Assembly: GCA_014584315.1 (NCBI GenBank)
Contig: JACTNA010000035.1
Coordinates: 62,001 to 126,000, forward strand
Source: Planctomycetota bacterium
Lineage (GTDB): Bacteria; Planctomycetota; Phycisphaerae; Phycisphaerales; UBA1924
Direction: 5' to 3'
DNA: 64,000 bases
In this document: piece after piece, positions 9,168 through 17,575 of the stretch
Layout: the number at the start of each line of letters is the position of its first letter
Position numbering within the stretch: position 1 is the stretch's first letter
Translations under genes and position numbers: made by a program
Notes under the pieces: model-generated
What the model was told of the DNA's origin: nothing
The model's database searches: none
The model's input: the letters and a program-made list of their open reading frames with translations, nothing else

Positions 9168-9173
9168 CTGCCC

Positions 9174-11021
9174 ATGCCCGTCTTCCTCCGCTGGCTCCTG
9201 CGGCTCGGCCCGACGAACCCGATCGCGGTGCGCCTGGTGCAGAACGGCTCGCGCCGCACCCGCCACCTCTACATCCGGGCCGCGTACCTCGCCGTGCTGA
9301 TCGTCGTGCTGCTCTGGCTGCTGCTCGTCTCCGCCGGGGGCGGGAACCTCGACTACCGCGAACTGGCCCGCGCCGGGGCGATGAGTTTCACGTCGATCGC
9401 GTACCTCCAGATCGGCCTGATCTGCATCCTCGCGCCGGTCTTCATGGCCGGGGCGATCGCGCAGGAGTCCAACCCGCGCACGTGGGAGGTCATGCTCACC
9501 ACGCCGCTGAGCGCGACGCAGATCGTGCTCGGCAACCTGCTCGGGCGGCTCTTCTTCATCATCGCCCTGCTCATGGCGAGCCTGCCGCTCTTCGCCCTCG
9601 TGCAGTACTTCGGGGGCGTGCCGGGGCGGACGATCCTCGCCAGTTACCTGGTCGCGGCGTGCGCGGCCGTCCTCGTCGGCACCATCGCCATCGCGCTCTC
9701 GGTGAGCCGCCTCGTCGGGCGTCGGGCGGTCTTCGCGTTCTATGTTTCGGTCGTCTCCTACCTCGCCATCACCGCGGCGATCGACTCGTGGGTGCGGCTC
9801 TCCGGGGGCGGCGCGGGGGGGGGCAACGGCGTCACCTGGATGACGCCCATCAATCCGTTCCTCACCCTGCACGCGCTCCTGAACCCGACCGCCTACCCGC
9901 GTGCCGACGAGACCGGCCCGTGGGCGCTGCGGCACCCCGTCAACGCCTGGTGCTGGGGGAGCGTCCTCCTGAGCGTCGCCCTCGCCCTCGCCAGCACGCT
10001 CACCGTGCGCACCGGCGGCCTGCAGATGATCGCGGGACAGTCCGGCGGCGTGCCGTGGTACAGGCGCATGTTCGGCCTGGGCGCGAGCGGGGCGGAGCAC
10101 CGCCCGCCGCGCCATGTCTGGACGAACCCGATCGCCTGGCGCGAGGCCGCCGCACGCAACAGCACGCTCGGGCGCATCGTCGCGCGGTGGTCGTTCATCG
10201 CGGCGGGCGCGGCCTGGGGCATCGGGCTGGTGTGGATGTTCCACGCGGGGCGCTTCACCAACGCCGACTTCCGGCTCGCGCTCCTCTTCACCACTATCGG
10301 CGAGCTGGCGGTCGTCGCGCTGGTGGCCGTCAACATGTCCGCCACGTCCATCAGCCGTGAGCGAGAGGACGGCACGCTGGACCTGCTGCTGACGACGCCG
10401 ATCACGCCCGCGGAGTATCTCTCGGGCAAGCTGCGCGGCCTGATCGCCTACCTCCTGCCGCTCATGGCCGTCCCTCTTGGGACGCTCGCGCTCGCGGGGG
10501 TGTACGTGCTGACGGGCGGGCTGGGGCGCGCGGGGGGGGTGACGGAGACCGTGCAGCAGGCGGGCGGCGCGCCCGCCATCACCGCGCCGATCGTGCTTCC
10601 CGAGGCCGGGCTGGTCGCGTCGCTCGTGGTCGTGCCGTTCGTCGCCTTCTGCGCCATCGTCGGCATGCACTGGTCGCTCAAGAGCAAGGGCACGATATCG
10701 AGCGTCGTGGCGACCGTGGGCGTGGTCGGCGCGATCAGCGGCGTGATCGGGCTGTGCGGGTGGCGCGCGGGCGTGGACGCGAGCCTGATCGGCCCGATCA
10801 TGGCCGGGCTCAGCCCCGCCTCCGCCGTCTTCGCGCTCGTCGCGCCGATGGAGGCGATGGACTCGACCGTGCGAGGCTCGGGCGTGCAGGCCGCGCGGGT
10901 CATGCTCCTCGTCGGCAGCGTCTGCGCCGCCGGCCTCTACGCGGCGATCGTCTACGGCGTCCACTCCTACACGGTGAAGAACTTCGACTTCATCGTGCGA
11001 CGACTGGCGGGAGTGAAATGA
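9174..11021 (+). CDS. ABC-2 type transporter permease
   Basis: This 615-residue integral membrane protein has hydrophobic segments near residues 35-55, 75-98, 120-145, 160-190 and several more toward the end. The segment SREREDGTLDLLLTTPIT near the middle and the earlier QESNPRTWEVMLTTPLS are the hallmark cytoplasmic motif of ABC-2 permeases (ExGTLxLLLTTP), here present twice. It probably is a fused or duplicated half-permease. No ATP-binding subunit is adjacent, so its ATPase must lie elsewhere. It overlaps the next gene by 4 bp, suggesting translational coupling. The substrate is unknown. Confidence 0.75.
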   Translation: MPVFLRWLLRLGPTNPIAVRLVQNGSRRTRHLYIRAAYLAVLIVVLLWLLLVSAGGGNLDYRELARAGAMSFTSIAYLQIGLICILAPVFMAGAIAQESNPRTWEVMLTTPLSATQIVLGNLLGRLFFIIALLMASLPLFALVQYFGGVPGRTILASYLVAACAAVLVGTIAIALSVSRLVGRRAVFAFYVSVVSYLAITAAIDSWVRLSGGGAGGGNGVTWMTPINPFLTLHALLNPTAYPRADETGPWALRHPVNAWCWGSVLLSVALALASTLTVRTGGLQMIAGQSGGVPWYRRMFGLGASGAEHRPPRHVWTNPIAWREAAARNSTLGRIVARWSFIAAGAAWGIGLVWMFHAGRFTNADFRLALLFTTIGELAVVALVAVNMSATSISREREDGTLDLLLTTPITPAEYLSGKLRGLIAYLLPLMAVPLGTLALAGVYVLTGGLGRAGGVTETVQQAGGAPAITAPIVLPEAGLVASLVVVPFVAFCAIVGMHWSLKSKGTISSVVATVGVVGAISGVIGLCGWRAGVDASLIGPIMAGLSPASAVFALVAPMEAMDSTVRGSGVQAARVMLLVGSVCAAGLYAAIVYGVHSYTVKNFDFIVRRLAGVK

Positions 11022-11701
11022 TGGGAGATATAGGGTCCATCAACTCGCTGGCCTTTGCGCTCGTTGCACTCCTGCCGGGGTTCGTTTCGCTGCTCGCCTT
11101 CCGCGCGGTGGTTCCTCGTCAACCCGCTTCCGGAGCCGAACTGTCCCTACTGTCGCTCGCATTCGGGGTCGTGAACGCCTGTCTCCACGCTTGGTGGCTT
11201 CTCCCCCTCGTGCTCCAGCCGCCCGAAGCGATCGTGGAGCATGTCACGACTCATCGACTCGGCTTCTCACTTGCGACCGTCGCGTACAGCGTCGCCACAC
11301 CATTGCTGCTGGGTTACTTCGCGGGAATCATCCGTCAGCGGATCGCCATCCCCGGAGTCCGATCACCTGCGCCGACGGCCTGGGATTGGTGCTTCCAACG
11401 ACGACCCGCTGTTGTCGTGTACGCGACGCTCCGTGACGGAACGAGGGTAGCGGGCCTGTTCACGAGAGAATCGGACGGTTTCGCGTCCTCGTACCCTGAG
11501 CCGCAGACGATCTACTGCGGAAAGCAGTTCCCGCTCGGCCCGGATGGGGCGATCGTAGGGCCGCCGCCGGAGGAGTCGAAGGGGCTGATTATTCGTGCAG
11601 ATGAGTGCAAACTGATCGAGTTCCTCGACATCCCGACGGTTGATCGGTATAGTTTGTTCTCGGAGATCGGCAATGAAGCGAGCGAGTCAGACAACGCGTA
11701 G
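11018..11701 (+). CDS. DUF6338-like membrane protein
   Basis: The 227-residue protein begins with a membrane segment (LAFALVALLPGFVSLLAF), has two more near residues 40-60 and 80-100, and ends in a soluble domain. The pattern WDW-x-F, TLRDGTRVAGLFT, ASSYPEPQTIYCGK and a late GLIIRADECKLIEF matches what I recall of DUF6338, a family often found with mobile or defence-type genes. It overlaps the ABC-2 permease gene by 4 bp (ATGA), so the two are coupled. Codon third positions are noticeably less GC-rich than in the neighbours, hinting at later acquisition. No function is known. Confidence 0.6.
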   Translation: MMGDIGSINSLAFALVALLPGFVSLLAFRAVVPRQPASGAELSLLSLAFGVVNACLHAWWLLPLVLQPPEAIVEHVTTHRLGFSLATVAYSVATPLLLGYFAGIIRQRIAIPGVRSPAPTAWDWCFQRRPAVVVYATLRDGTRVAGLFTRESDGFASSYPEPQTIYCGKQFPLGPDGAIVGPPPEESKGLIIRADECKLIEFLDIPTVDRYSLFSEIGNEASESDNA

Positions 11702-11949
11702 GATGGCTTCAAAAGGGTACGTCGCCGGCTCGGGACGACAACCGACGTCGAGTCAAGCCGCTTACCCCGTGAAACCGCTCTCTCTTCCCCGCAGTCCCCA
11801 ATCCGCCACAGCCTCCCAACAAGCCCGAGGCGAACAGAAACGGTAAGGCATACCGATCTCAGAGCGCGGGACAACGTGTTCTATTGCCGCGCTCCGATGT
11901 GCCCTTGCCGCGCTTCAATCTGTGCGATGCGACTCGGGCCAGGGACCGG

Positions 11950-12495
11950 TCACGCCAGCAGCGTCTCGAGCAGCCTATCCGCGTCGTCATCGATGGTCGG
12001 CAGGCCCGCCGAGGACTCGCGGATGTAGCCGTCCCGCGTCGCGCGGTCGAGCCAGCGTCGCAGGTCGTCGTAGAAGCCCGCGACGTTCAGGACGCCCGTC
12101 GGCTTCGACCGCCCGTGCAGCCGCAACTGCGACCACGTCAGCACCTCGAACATCTCGTCCATCGTCCCCAGCCCGCCGGGCAGCACGAGGAACGCGTCGG
12201 CGAGGTCCGCCATCACGGTCTTGCGCTCCAGCATCGTCTCGACCACGCGCATTTCCGCGACGCCCGTGTGCGCCGCCTCCTTCTCCATCATCCAGTGCGG
12301 GATCACGCCGACGACCCGCCCGCCCCCCGCGAGCGCGCCGTCCGCCACCGCGCCCATCATCCCCTTGCCCCCCCCTCCGTACACCAGCGTGACCCCGCGC
12401 GACGCCAGCGCACGCCCCGTCGCCGCCGCGGCCCGCGCGTACTCGGGCCGATCGCCAAGCCCCGATCCGCAGAACACCGCCACCGCTCGCCCCAT
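11950..12495 (-). CDS. LOG family protein, cytokinin riboside monophosphate phosphoribohydrolase-like
   Basis: The 181-residue product has the two family signatures: GGGGKGMMG near residue 40 and PGGLGTMDEMFE near residue 105. LOG enzymes cleave the N-glycosidic bond of nucleoside 5'-monophosphates, releasing a base and ribose 5-phosphate. In bacteria the physiological substrate is often plain AMP or an isopentenyl derivative. The ATG at 12495 gives MGRAVAVFCGSG, the normal family start; a longer frame is Gly/Pro-rich and unconvincing. It lies 63 bp downstream of the MmgE/PrpD gene on the same strand and may share its transcript. Confidence 0.85.
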   Translation of the reverse strand: MGRAVAVFCGSGLGDRPEYARAAAATGRALASRGVTLVYGGGGKGMMGAVADGALAGGGRVVGVIPHWMMEKEAAHTGVAEMRVVETMLERKTVMADLADAFLVLPGGLGTMDEMFEVLTWSQLRLHGRSKPTGVLNVAGFYDDLRRWLDRATRDGYIRESSAGLPTIDDDADRLLETLLA

Positions 12496-12558
12496 GCCCG
12501 CGCTCCCGCTCGCCCCCCCGCCCGGCCTCAAGCCCCACGCCCCAAGCCCCAAGCCCTC

Positions 12559-14202
12559 TCAGAACGCCTCGAACCCCCCCCTCGACGCGTACTCGAAACT
12601 GTTGATCGCCTGCACCTGCTCGGCGGACTTCCCCGCCAGCGCCCCGAATCGCTCGATCAGCGGCCTCGGGCTGTCGGTCGCCAGCGACGCCAAGAGGCTG
12701 AACTTGTGCTCGAGCAGGCCGCGCAGGTCCGCGGTCGTGTTCCGCGCGTGCCCCGCCGGGTACATCACCAGCCCCGAGTCGTGCCGCTCCCCCGCGTCGT
12801 CCGTGATGACCACGCTGGTCGGGATGCCGTCCGGGTAGCGCCGGTCGTACTCCGGCCCGCCGTGCACGAAGTCGATCCGGGCCATGATCTCGCGCGTGCG
12901 CGGGTTGAAGACCGCGTCCTTCGAGTAGTCCAGCGGGCTGAGCATCAGGCCCTTCCAGTCGGTCGCCCGGCCCGCGGCCCGGTTCTCCAGCGCCTTGCGC
13001 AGCAGCGTGGCGATGATGTACGCCATCGAGTGGTCCGCGCTCTGGCGGGTCTTCGGGTCCTTCTTCGCCGGGTCGCCGATGATGCCGAACGCCGGCTCGT
13101 ACGCCACGATCCGCACCGATCGGATCGCCGACCCGTCCGCCCGATCGAGCAACCCGGGACGCTTGGCGATCAGGTCCACGACGGCCTGCACCGCGCCAGC
13201 CGACTGATGCTCGTAGAGCGCGAGCTTGAAGTGCATCCCAATGACCGCGAAGTCGCCCCCCGCGCGCGCGAGCACGAGTTCGAACGGCGAGGCGTCCCGC
13301 TTCTCGGTGTCGGGGGTCTCGACCGCGCCGACGCGCTGGAACATCTGCCCCGGCCCCTCGAAGAGCCGGAAGACGGCCTCGGGGTTGCGGAAGACGTCGC
13401 GCGGCCCCTGGAACCCGCCCATGCTCCGCTTCAGGCTCAGGATGGCCGCCTCTGTGCTGATCGCCGCGGACGCCCCCTTGCTGTCCGAGAGTTGCTTGCC
13501 GGCGCGGATCGCGCGGAAGGGCACGTAGTGCGCCACCACCATGCCGATCGCGCTCTCGATCTGCTCGGCCGTCGCGCCGACCATCGCGCCGAACACGCAC
13601 GCCGACGCGATCGCCCCGTGCAGCACGTGGTCGATCTTGCAGTCCTTGAGGCTGAAGACCTCGGCCAGCCTGCCGCGGATCTCGTCATGCAGGACCATCC
13701 CGCGCAGGGCCGTCGCCCCGTCCGCCCCGAGCATCTGGGCCGCGGCCAGGGGCACGGCGTAGAAGTCGTTGTGCCCGAACTCGCCGGCCGTGTGCCCGCG
13801 CCCGGGGTTGTAGCCGAAGTTGGTCCCGTTCGCGTCCCACTCGCGCACCGCGGCGCAGTTGGCGACGATCGCCTTCTCGCTCTTGACGCGCACCGGCGAG
13901 CCGAAGACGGTCGCCCCGTGCCGCGTGCACCGGCCGAGCGGCCTGCCCGTGTGCCCCTCGGGCACCGCGTACTCGAACGCCTCGCGCCGCAGCACGTTGG
14001 GCGCGTTGCACCCCATCGCCAACGCACTGACGCCGCACAGGCACGCGTCGGTGAAGAAGAGGTTGGTGCGTTCCAGCACGCCCGCGTCAGGCTCGCCGCG
14101 CACGCCCGGCCCGCCCCACATGAAGTCGATCGCGTACCGCGCCAGCCCGAGGGCCTGGTTGGTGTCGGCGGGAAGAACAACACACGGCTGCTCGGCGGGC
14201 AT
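12559..14202 (-). CDS. MmgE/PrpD family protein (2-methylcitrate dehydratase-like)
   Basis: This 547-residue protein belongs to the MmgE/PrpD family, whose best-known members dehydrate 2-methylcitrate in propionate catabolism. Recognisable parts are DAxLCGVSALAMG near the N-terminus, the central HGAIASACVFGAMVGATAEQ, and the late FVHGGPEYDRRYPDGIPTS that matches the C-terminal MmgE region. It is longer than the usual 450-490 residues. No prpB or prpC lies nearby, so the substrate is uncertain. A GGAG sequence about 10 bp before ATG 14202 supports the start. It is divergent from the CRISPR effector gene, 87 bp away. Confidence 0.8.
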   Translation of the reverse strand: MPAEQPCVVLPADTNQALGLARYAIDFMWGGPGVRGEPDAGVLERTNLFFTDACLCGVSALAMGCNAPNVLRREAFEYAVPEGHTGRPLGRCTRHGATVFGSPVRVKSEKAIVANCAAVREWDANGTNFGYNPGRGHTAGEFGHNDFYAVPLAAAQMLGADGATALRGMVLHDEIRGRLAEVFSLKDCKIDHVLHGAIASACVFGAMVGATAEQIESAIGMVVAHYVPFRAIRAGKQLSDSKGASAAISTEAAILSLKRSMGGFQGPRDVFRNPEAVFRLFEGPGQMFQRVGAVETPDTEKRDASPFELVLARAGGDFAVIGMHFKLALYEHQSAGAVQAVVDLIAKRPGLLDRADGSAIRSVRIVAYEPAFGIIGDPAKKDPKTRQSADHSMAYIIATLLRKALENRAAGRATDWKGLMLSPLDYSKDAVFNPRTREIMARIDFVHGGPEYDRRYPDGIPTSVVITDDAGERHDSGLVMYPAGHARNTTADLRGLLEHKFSLLASLATDSPRPLIERFGALAGKSAEQVQAINSFEYASRGGFEAF

Positions 14203-14277
14203 GGTCACGGGTCTCCGATAGCGGGCGTGCGAAAGGGCGGAAGGATAGGGCGGGGGGATGGGGGCGGGCGTCGTCGT

Positions 14278-14283
14278 TAGAAT
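14278..14283 (+). promoter_or_regulatory. -10 box of the type V effector gene
   Basis: TAGAAT ends 6 bp before ATG 14290, so the effector mRNA is probably leaderless like many others here. No ribosome-binding site precedes the ATG. No good -35 is visible. Confidence 0.5.
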
Positions 14284-14289
14284 GGCGGC

Positions 14290-16734
14290 ATGACCGCGGC
14301 GGCCACCGACACGCCCATTCGTACTCGCTACAAGGAGTCTCGGACGCTTGTACGCCGGCTCTGCCGTCTGCCCCACGAGGGCCGCGAGGACTACAGGCGC
14401 AAGGTCTCCCTGCTGCGCGAGCACTTCGAGCGGTTCAACGCCGACACCGCGGGACTCTGCCAGTGGCTGATGGGCCTGCGCAAGCGCGCGGGAGACGAGG
14501 CCCATCCGGAGACGTTCGGCACGCTCGGGGACTTCCTGCTCGAACCCGCGTTGCTCGGTGTCGAGGCGGACGAAACCGAGCGCGACCGCTGGCGTCTTGC
14601 CGTCTTCGACCACGTCGCCGGCTTCCGGTCCGTCGAGACCATCGCAGGTCGCCCCATCCCCGACGGCCTGCGCCGGGCGATGGACGACGCCGCGGCGCAC
14701 GCCCCGCGCCGCGACCCTCTCAACCTCGCCGCGGCCAGGCTCTTCGATCGACTCGCCGCGCTCGACCGCGCCCACCGCCTCGTGCTCCTCAAGTCCGCCG
14801 CCGAGTGGGTCGTCGCACGCTACAAGCGCGGCGTCGAGAACTGGATCCGCCAGCGGGCCGCGTGGGAGCAGGAGCGCGACGAGTGGGAACGCGCCCACCC
14901 CGAACTCACGCCGGAGGCCCGCGAGCGGTTCACGGACGTCTACCGCACGCTCCTCGACCCGGAGCGCGACGACAGACCCGGCATCCGGCGCAAGGCCCCG
15001 CGCATCTGCTCATGGGAGCGCCTGCGACAGAACATCGACGACTGCTGGTACGGCCAGAAGGGGCACGGCCCGCTCTGCTGGAAGTACGGGGAGTTCGTGA
15101 GGGCACGGAAGGAGGCGAACCCCAAGTTCAATGACAAGCGATTCTGGGAGGACGCCGATCGGCTCGTCCGCTACTGCGCAGAGAAGTGCGTGAAGCCGCA
15201 CAATGTCTTTCTCAGCCCGAGCATGCCGCGCATTCTGTTCAAGGACGTGCCGGAACGCGAGGGACCTCAGGCGATGACGCGCCTCAAAACGAACTGGAAC
15301 GCCTACCTCAAGCACATGGAACTCAACCCGGAGACCGTCGTCCGGCACGGGCGCCTCCCCCACTGCCCGAAGATCGGCGGCAAGGTCTTCGAGAAGTCCG
15401 ACTGCGTCTGGAACCCCCACACCGAGTTGTGCCAGCGATACCGGCGCACGGCCTCGCAACTCCCGGATGCCCTCCTCGCCCTCGAAGAGCAGTACCGCGA
15501 GTGGCGCAGGCTCTACCTCGCCGGCCCGCGCAAGCCGACCTTCGTCTACCCCTCCGCCCGAGACCTGCCCATGCCCAAGGTCTTCGGCGAGGGCTTCCAC
15601 CAGATCGACCTCGACCGCGCCGTCGTCCGCCTCCGCCTGGAAGGCTCGCCGCAGGGCGAGTGGGTCGAGTTCGGGTTCACCCCCTGGCCGCGAGGGTACC
15701 GCCCGTCCAAACGCGAAGTCGCCATCACCAGCGTCCACGTCCACTTCGTCGGCGCTCGCCCGCGCGTCGGCTTCCGCTTCGACGCGCCCCACAAGCCCGC
15801 CCGCTTCGCCTGCTCGCAGGACGAACTCCAACTCCTGCGCAGCCGCGAGTTCCCACGCCGGGCGCAGGACCAGCGGTTCATCGACGCCGCCCGACGCCGC
15901 CTGCTCGAATCCTTCAACGGCGACCCGGAGCGCGACCTGCGACTCCTCGCCGTCGATCTCGGCGAGAAGGGCGCACACGCCGCCGTCTACCGCGGACGCA
16001 CCCACGAGCGTGATATCGCCCTGAAGATCGTCAAGATCAACGCCCTCTACGACTCCGTGCCCGACAGGCTCGTCCCGTGCGACAAAGATCCGAAACGCAA
16101 GCAGCGACCCGCGAAGACCGAGTTCGACCGAACGCACGACCCTCGCGGCCTGCGCAAGGAGCACCTCGCCCGACACCTCGAACGCCTCGCCGAGGGCGCG
16201 ATCGAGATCGCCGAGCACAGGCAGCGCGAGGGCGAGCCGGCCCCGAAGCCCGCCGCCCACGACCAGCGCGGCCTCCAGCGCCACGCCGCCTGGATGATCC
16301 GCGACTGGGCCAGGCTCAACGCCGCCCAGGTCATCGCCGCAGCCGAGGAGCACCGCTGCGACCTCATCGTCTTCGAGAGTCTGCGGGGCACCCGCCCCCC
16401 CGCCTACGACAAACTCGGCGACGACGCCGAACGCAAGAAGCGGTCCGCCGCCATGCACGCCTACGGCCGGGTCCGCGCCAAGGTCACCGAGAAAGCCGTC
16501 GAGCGCGGCATGCGCGTCGTCACCGCCCCCTACCACGACTCCTCGCACGTTTGCTCGGCCTGCGGCGCGCCGCAGGAGAACCGCGGCCTGTTCAACAAGA
16601 ACAAGGGCAAGCGGAAGTTCGTCTGCGAAAAGTGCACGCGGGAGATGAACAGCGACGCCAACGCCGCCCGCGTCCTCGCCCGCGTCTTCTGGGGCGAGAT
16701 CACGCTCCCCGCCCCCAAGCCGGGCGTGGGCTGA
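14290..16734 (+). CDS. Compact type V CRISPR effector (Cas12-like, RuvC nuclease), subtype unassigned
   Basis: The 814-residue protein has a TnpB-like C-terminal nuclease. RuvC-I is LLAVDLGEKGAH with D556, and RuvC-II is DLIVFESLRG with E696. A four-cysteine ribbon follows (C755, C758, C779, C782), and RuvC-III is MNSDANAARVL with D789. All three catalytic acidic residues are present, so it should be an active nuclease. Residues 1-550 lack a motif I know and presumably hold the REC and WED domains; the region 430-500 is beta-rich. It is followed by a tracrRNA-like gene and a CRISPR array, with no cas1, cas2 or cas4. Size and dual-RNA layout recall Cas12l, Cas12b, Cas12e or Cas12f, but I cannot place it by reading. 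A stray TnpB is unlikely given the array and large N-terminus. Confidence 0.88.
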   Translation: MTAAATDTPIRTRYKESRTLVRRLCRLPHEGREDYRRKVSLLREHFERFNADTAGLCQWLMGLRKRAGDEAHPETFGTLGDFLLEPALLGVEADETERDRWRLAVFDHVAGFRSVETIAGRPIPDGLRRAMDDAAAHAPRRDPLNLAAARLFDRLAALDRAHRLVLLKSAAEWVVARYKRGVENWIRQRAAWEQERDEWERAHPELTPEARERFTDVYRTLLDPERDDRPGIRRKAPRICSWERLRQNIDDCWYGQKGHGPLCWKYGEFVRARKEANPKFNDKRFWEDADRLVRYCAEKCVKPHNVFLSPSMPRILFKDVPEREGPQAMTRLKTNWNAYLKHMELNPETVVRHGRLPHCPKIGGKVFEKSDCVWNPHTELCQRYRRTASQLPDALLALEEQYREWRRLYLAGPRKPTFVYPSARDLPMPKVFGEGFHQIDLDRAVVRLRLEGSPQGEWVEFGFTPWPRGYRPSKREVAITSVHVHFVGARPRVGFRFDAPHKPARFACSQDELQLLRSREFPRRAQDQRFIDAARRRLLESFNGDPERDLRLLAVDLGEKGAHAAVYRGRTHERDIALKIVKINALYDSVPDRLVPCDKDPKRKQRPAKTEFDRTHDPRGLRKEHLARHLERLAEGAIEIAEHRQREGEPAPKPAAHDQRGLQRHAAWMIRDWARLNAAQVIAAAEEHRCDLIVFESLRGTRPPAYDKLGDDAERKKRSAAMHAYGRVRAKVTEKAVERGMRVVTAPYHDSSHVCSACGAPQENRGLFNKNKGKRKFVCEKCTREMNSDANAARVLARVFWGEITLPAPKPGVG

Positions 16735-16757
16735 CCCCGCCCAGGCCCGACGCGGGG
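16735..16757 (+). terminator. Hairpin directly after the effector stop codon
   Basis: CCCCGC (16735-16740) pairs with GCGGGG (16752-16757), loop 11 nt, followed by GTTG rather than a T-run. It may end or protect the effector mRNA. It overlaps the upstream edge of the tracrRNA promoter. Confidence 0.35.
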
Positions 16758-16758
16758 G

Positions 16759-16787
16759 TTGCTCCGCGCCCGGAACGTCGGTATCAT
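16759..16787 (+). promoter_or_regulatory. Promoter of the tracrRNA-like gene
   Basis: TTGCTC (16759-16764) and TATCAT (16782-16787) are separated by 17 bp. They match sigma70 consensus at 4/6 and 5/6 positions. The predicted start is about 16794. This is the best classical -35/-10 pair I see in the window and it precedes no protein gene. Confidence 0.6.
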
Positions 16788-16793
16788 CCGGTC

Positions 16794-16912
16794 GCTTCGA
16801 GTCATATGCCCGGAATACGCCCGGCGGACCGTTGGACCAACGGGATGGACCCCAGGCACGAAGCAAAAGTCTCGATGCTGCGGTCAGATGCACGGCCGTC
16901 TTCCAGGTTTTT
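16794..16912 (+). ncRNA. Candidate tracrRNA with anti-repeat
   Basis: Positions 16871-16893 match the reverse complement of the CRISPR repeat (repeat bases 2-24) at 19 of 23 positions. Two of the four differences become G-U pairs, so 21 of 23 bases can pair with a crRNA transcribed on the plus strand. Upstream is a tight hairpin, CCGTTG-gac-CAACGG (16829-16843). Downstream is TTTTT at 16908-16912 as a likely 3' end. Hairpins first, anti-repeat near the 3' end and a short T-run is the layout I know from type V tracrRNAs such as that of Cas12b. Exact ends are inferred, giving a length of about 119 nt. Confidence 0.65.
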
Positions 16913-16964
16913 GGAGGGCGATTCGGGCGCAAAGTCTTGTGGAGCAACGACTTACGCTCGGTCC

Positions 16965-17527
16965 GGTGCGCCTGGCCGCAGAATCGAGGCTCCCGACACC
17001 TTCTCTTTGGGGACCGTGACCATCGCCGGGGTGCGCCTGGCCGCAGAATCGAGGCTCCCGACACCAGCAGCGCCCGCGTCGCGTCGTCGATCGCGGGTGC
17101 GCCTGGCCGCAGAATCGAGGCTCCCGACACCACATTGTTTGACAGGCCTCCGGTGAGAGTTGGTGCGCCTGGCCGCAGAATCGAGGCTCCCGACACCAGG
17201 GCGACGCCGGCGACACGCGAGCCCTGCGGTGCGCCTGGCCGCAGAATCGAGGCTCCCGACACCAGCTCCTTTGCGTTGTTCCCGCGGGCGGCGGGTGCGC
17301 CTGGCCGCAGAATCGAGGCTCCCGACACCCCTCCGGGGAGAGTTTGATCCCTAAGGATCGGTGCGCCTGGCCGCAGAATCGAGGCTCCCGACACCCTGCC
17401 GGTCTACTGGGCCTGCATCCGCAACGGTGCGCCTGGCCGCAGAATCGAGGCTCCCGACACCTAGCACCAGCACTTGCCGCCGGACTGACCGGGTGCGCCT
17501 GACCGCAGAATCGAGGCTCCCGACGCT
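16965..17527 (+). CRISPR. CRISPR array: nine 36-bp repeats, eight spacers
   Basis: Repeats start at 16965, 17030, 17096, 17162, 17228, 17294, 17360, 17426 and 17492. The first eight are identical (GGTGCGCC...CCGACACC). The ninth differs at base 11 (G to A) and in its last bases (GACGCT for GACACC). Spacers are 30 nt except the first (29 nt), and all are different. The degenerate repeat lies at the far end from the effector, so the leader is on the effector side and transcription runs on the plus strand. The repeat 5' half can pair with the anti-repeat at 16871-16893. No adaptation genes are in the window. Confidence 0.97.
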
Positions 17528-17575
17528 GGGCTGGGAGTGTGATGCGAACGGTGGAGTGGTGCGCGTGGGCGCGGG

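Noticed and set aside
17330-17359. Spacer 6 contains AGAGTTTGATCC, as at the start of 16S rRNA genes
   Set aside because: Only 12 bases agree and the following bases differ, so a self-targeting 16S spacer is not supported.
15010-17394. 794-codon minus-strand frame running through the CRISPR array and the effector
   Set aside because: Its first part is the translated repeat array and the rest is the antisense of the effector. The repeated peptide is a by-product of the 66-bp period being a multiple of three.
16965-17527. crRNA transcription on the minus strand, because the reverse repeat also forms a TGCG/CGCA hairpin near its 3' end
   Set aside because: The degenerate repeat is at the effector-distal end and the anti-repeat/promoter layout fits plus-strand transcription; I keep the other orientation as a lesser possibility.
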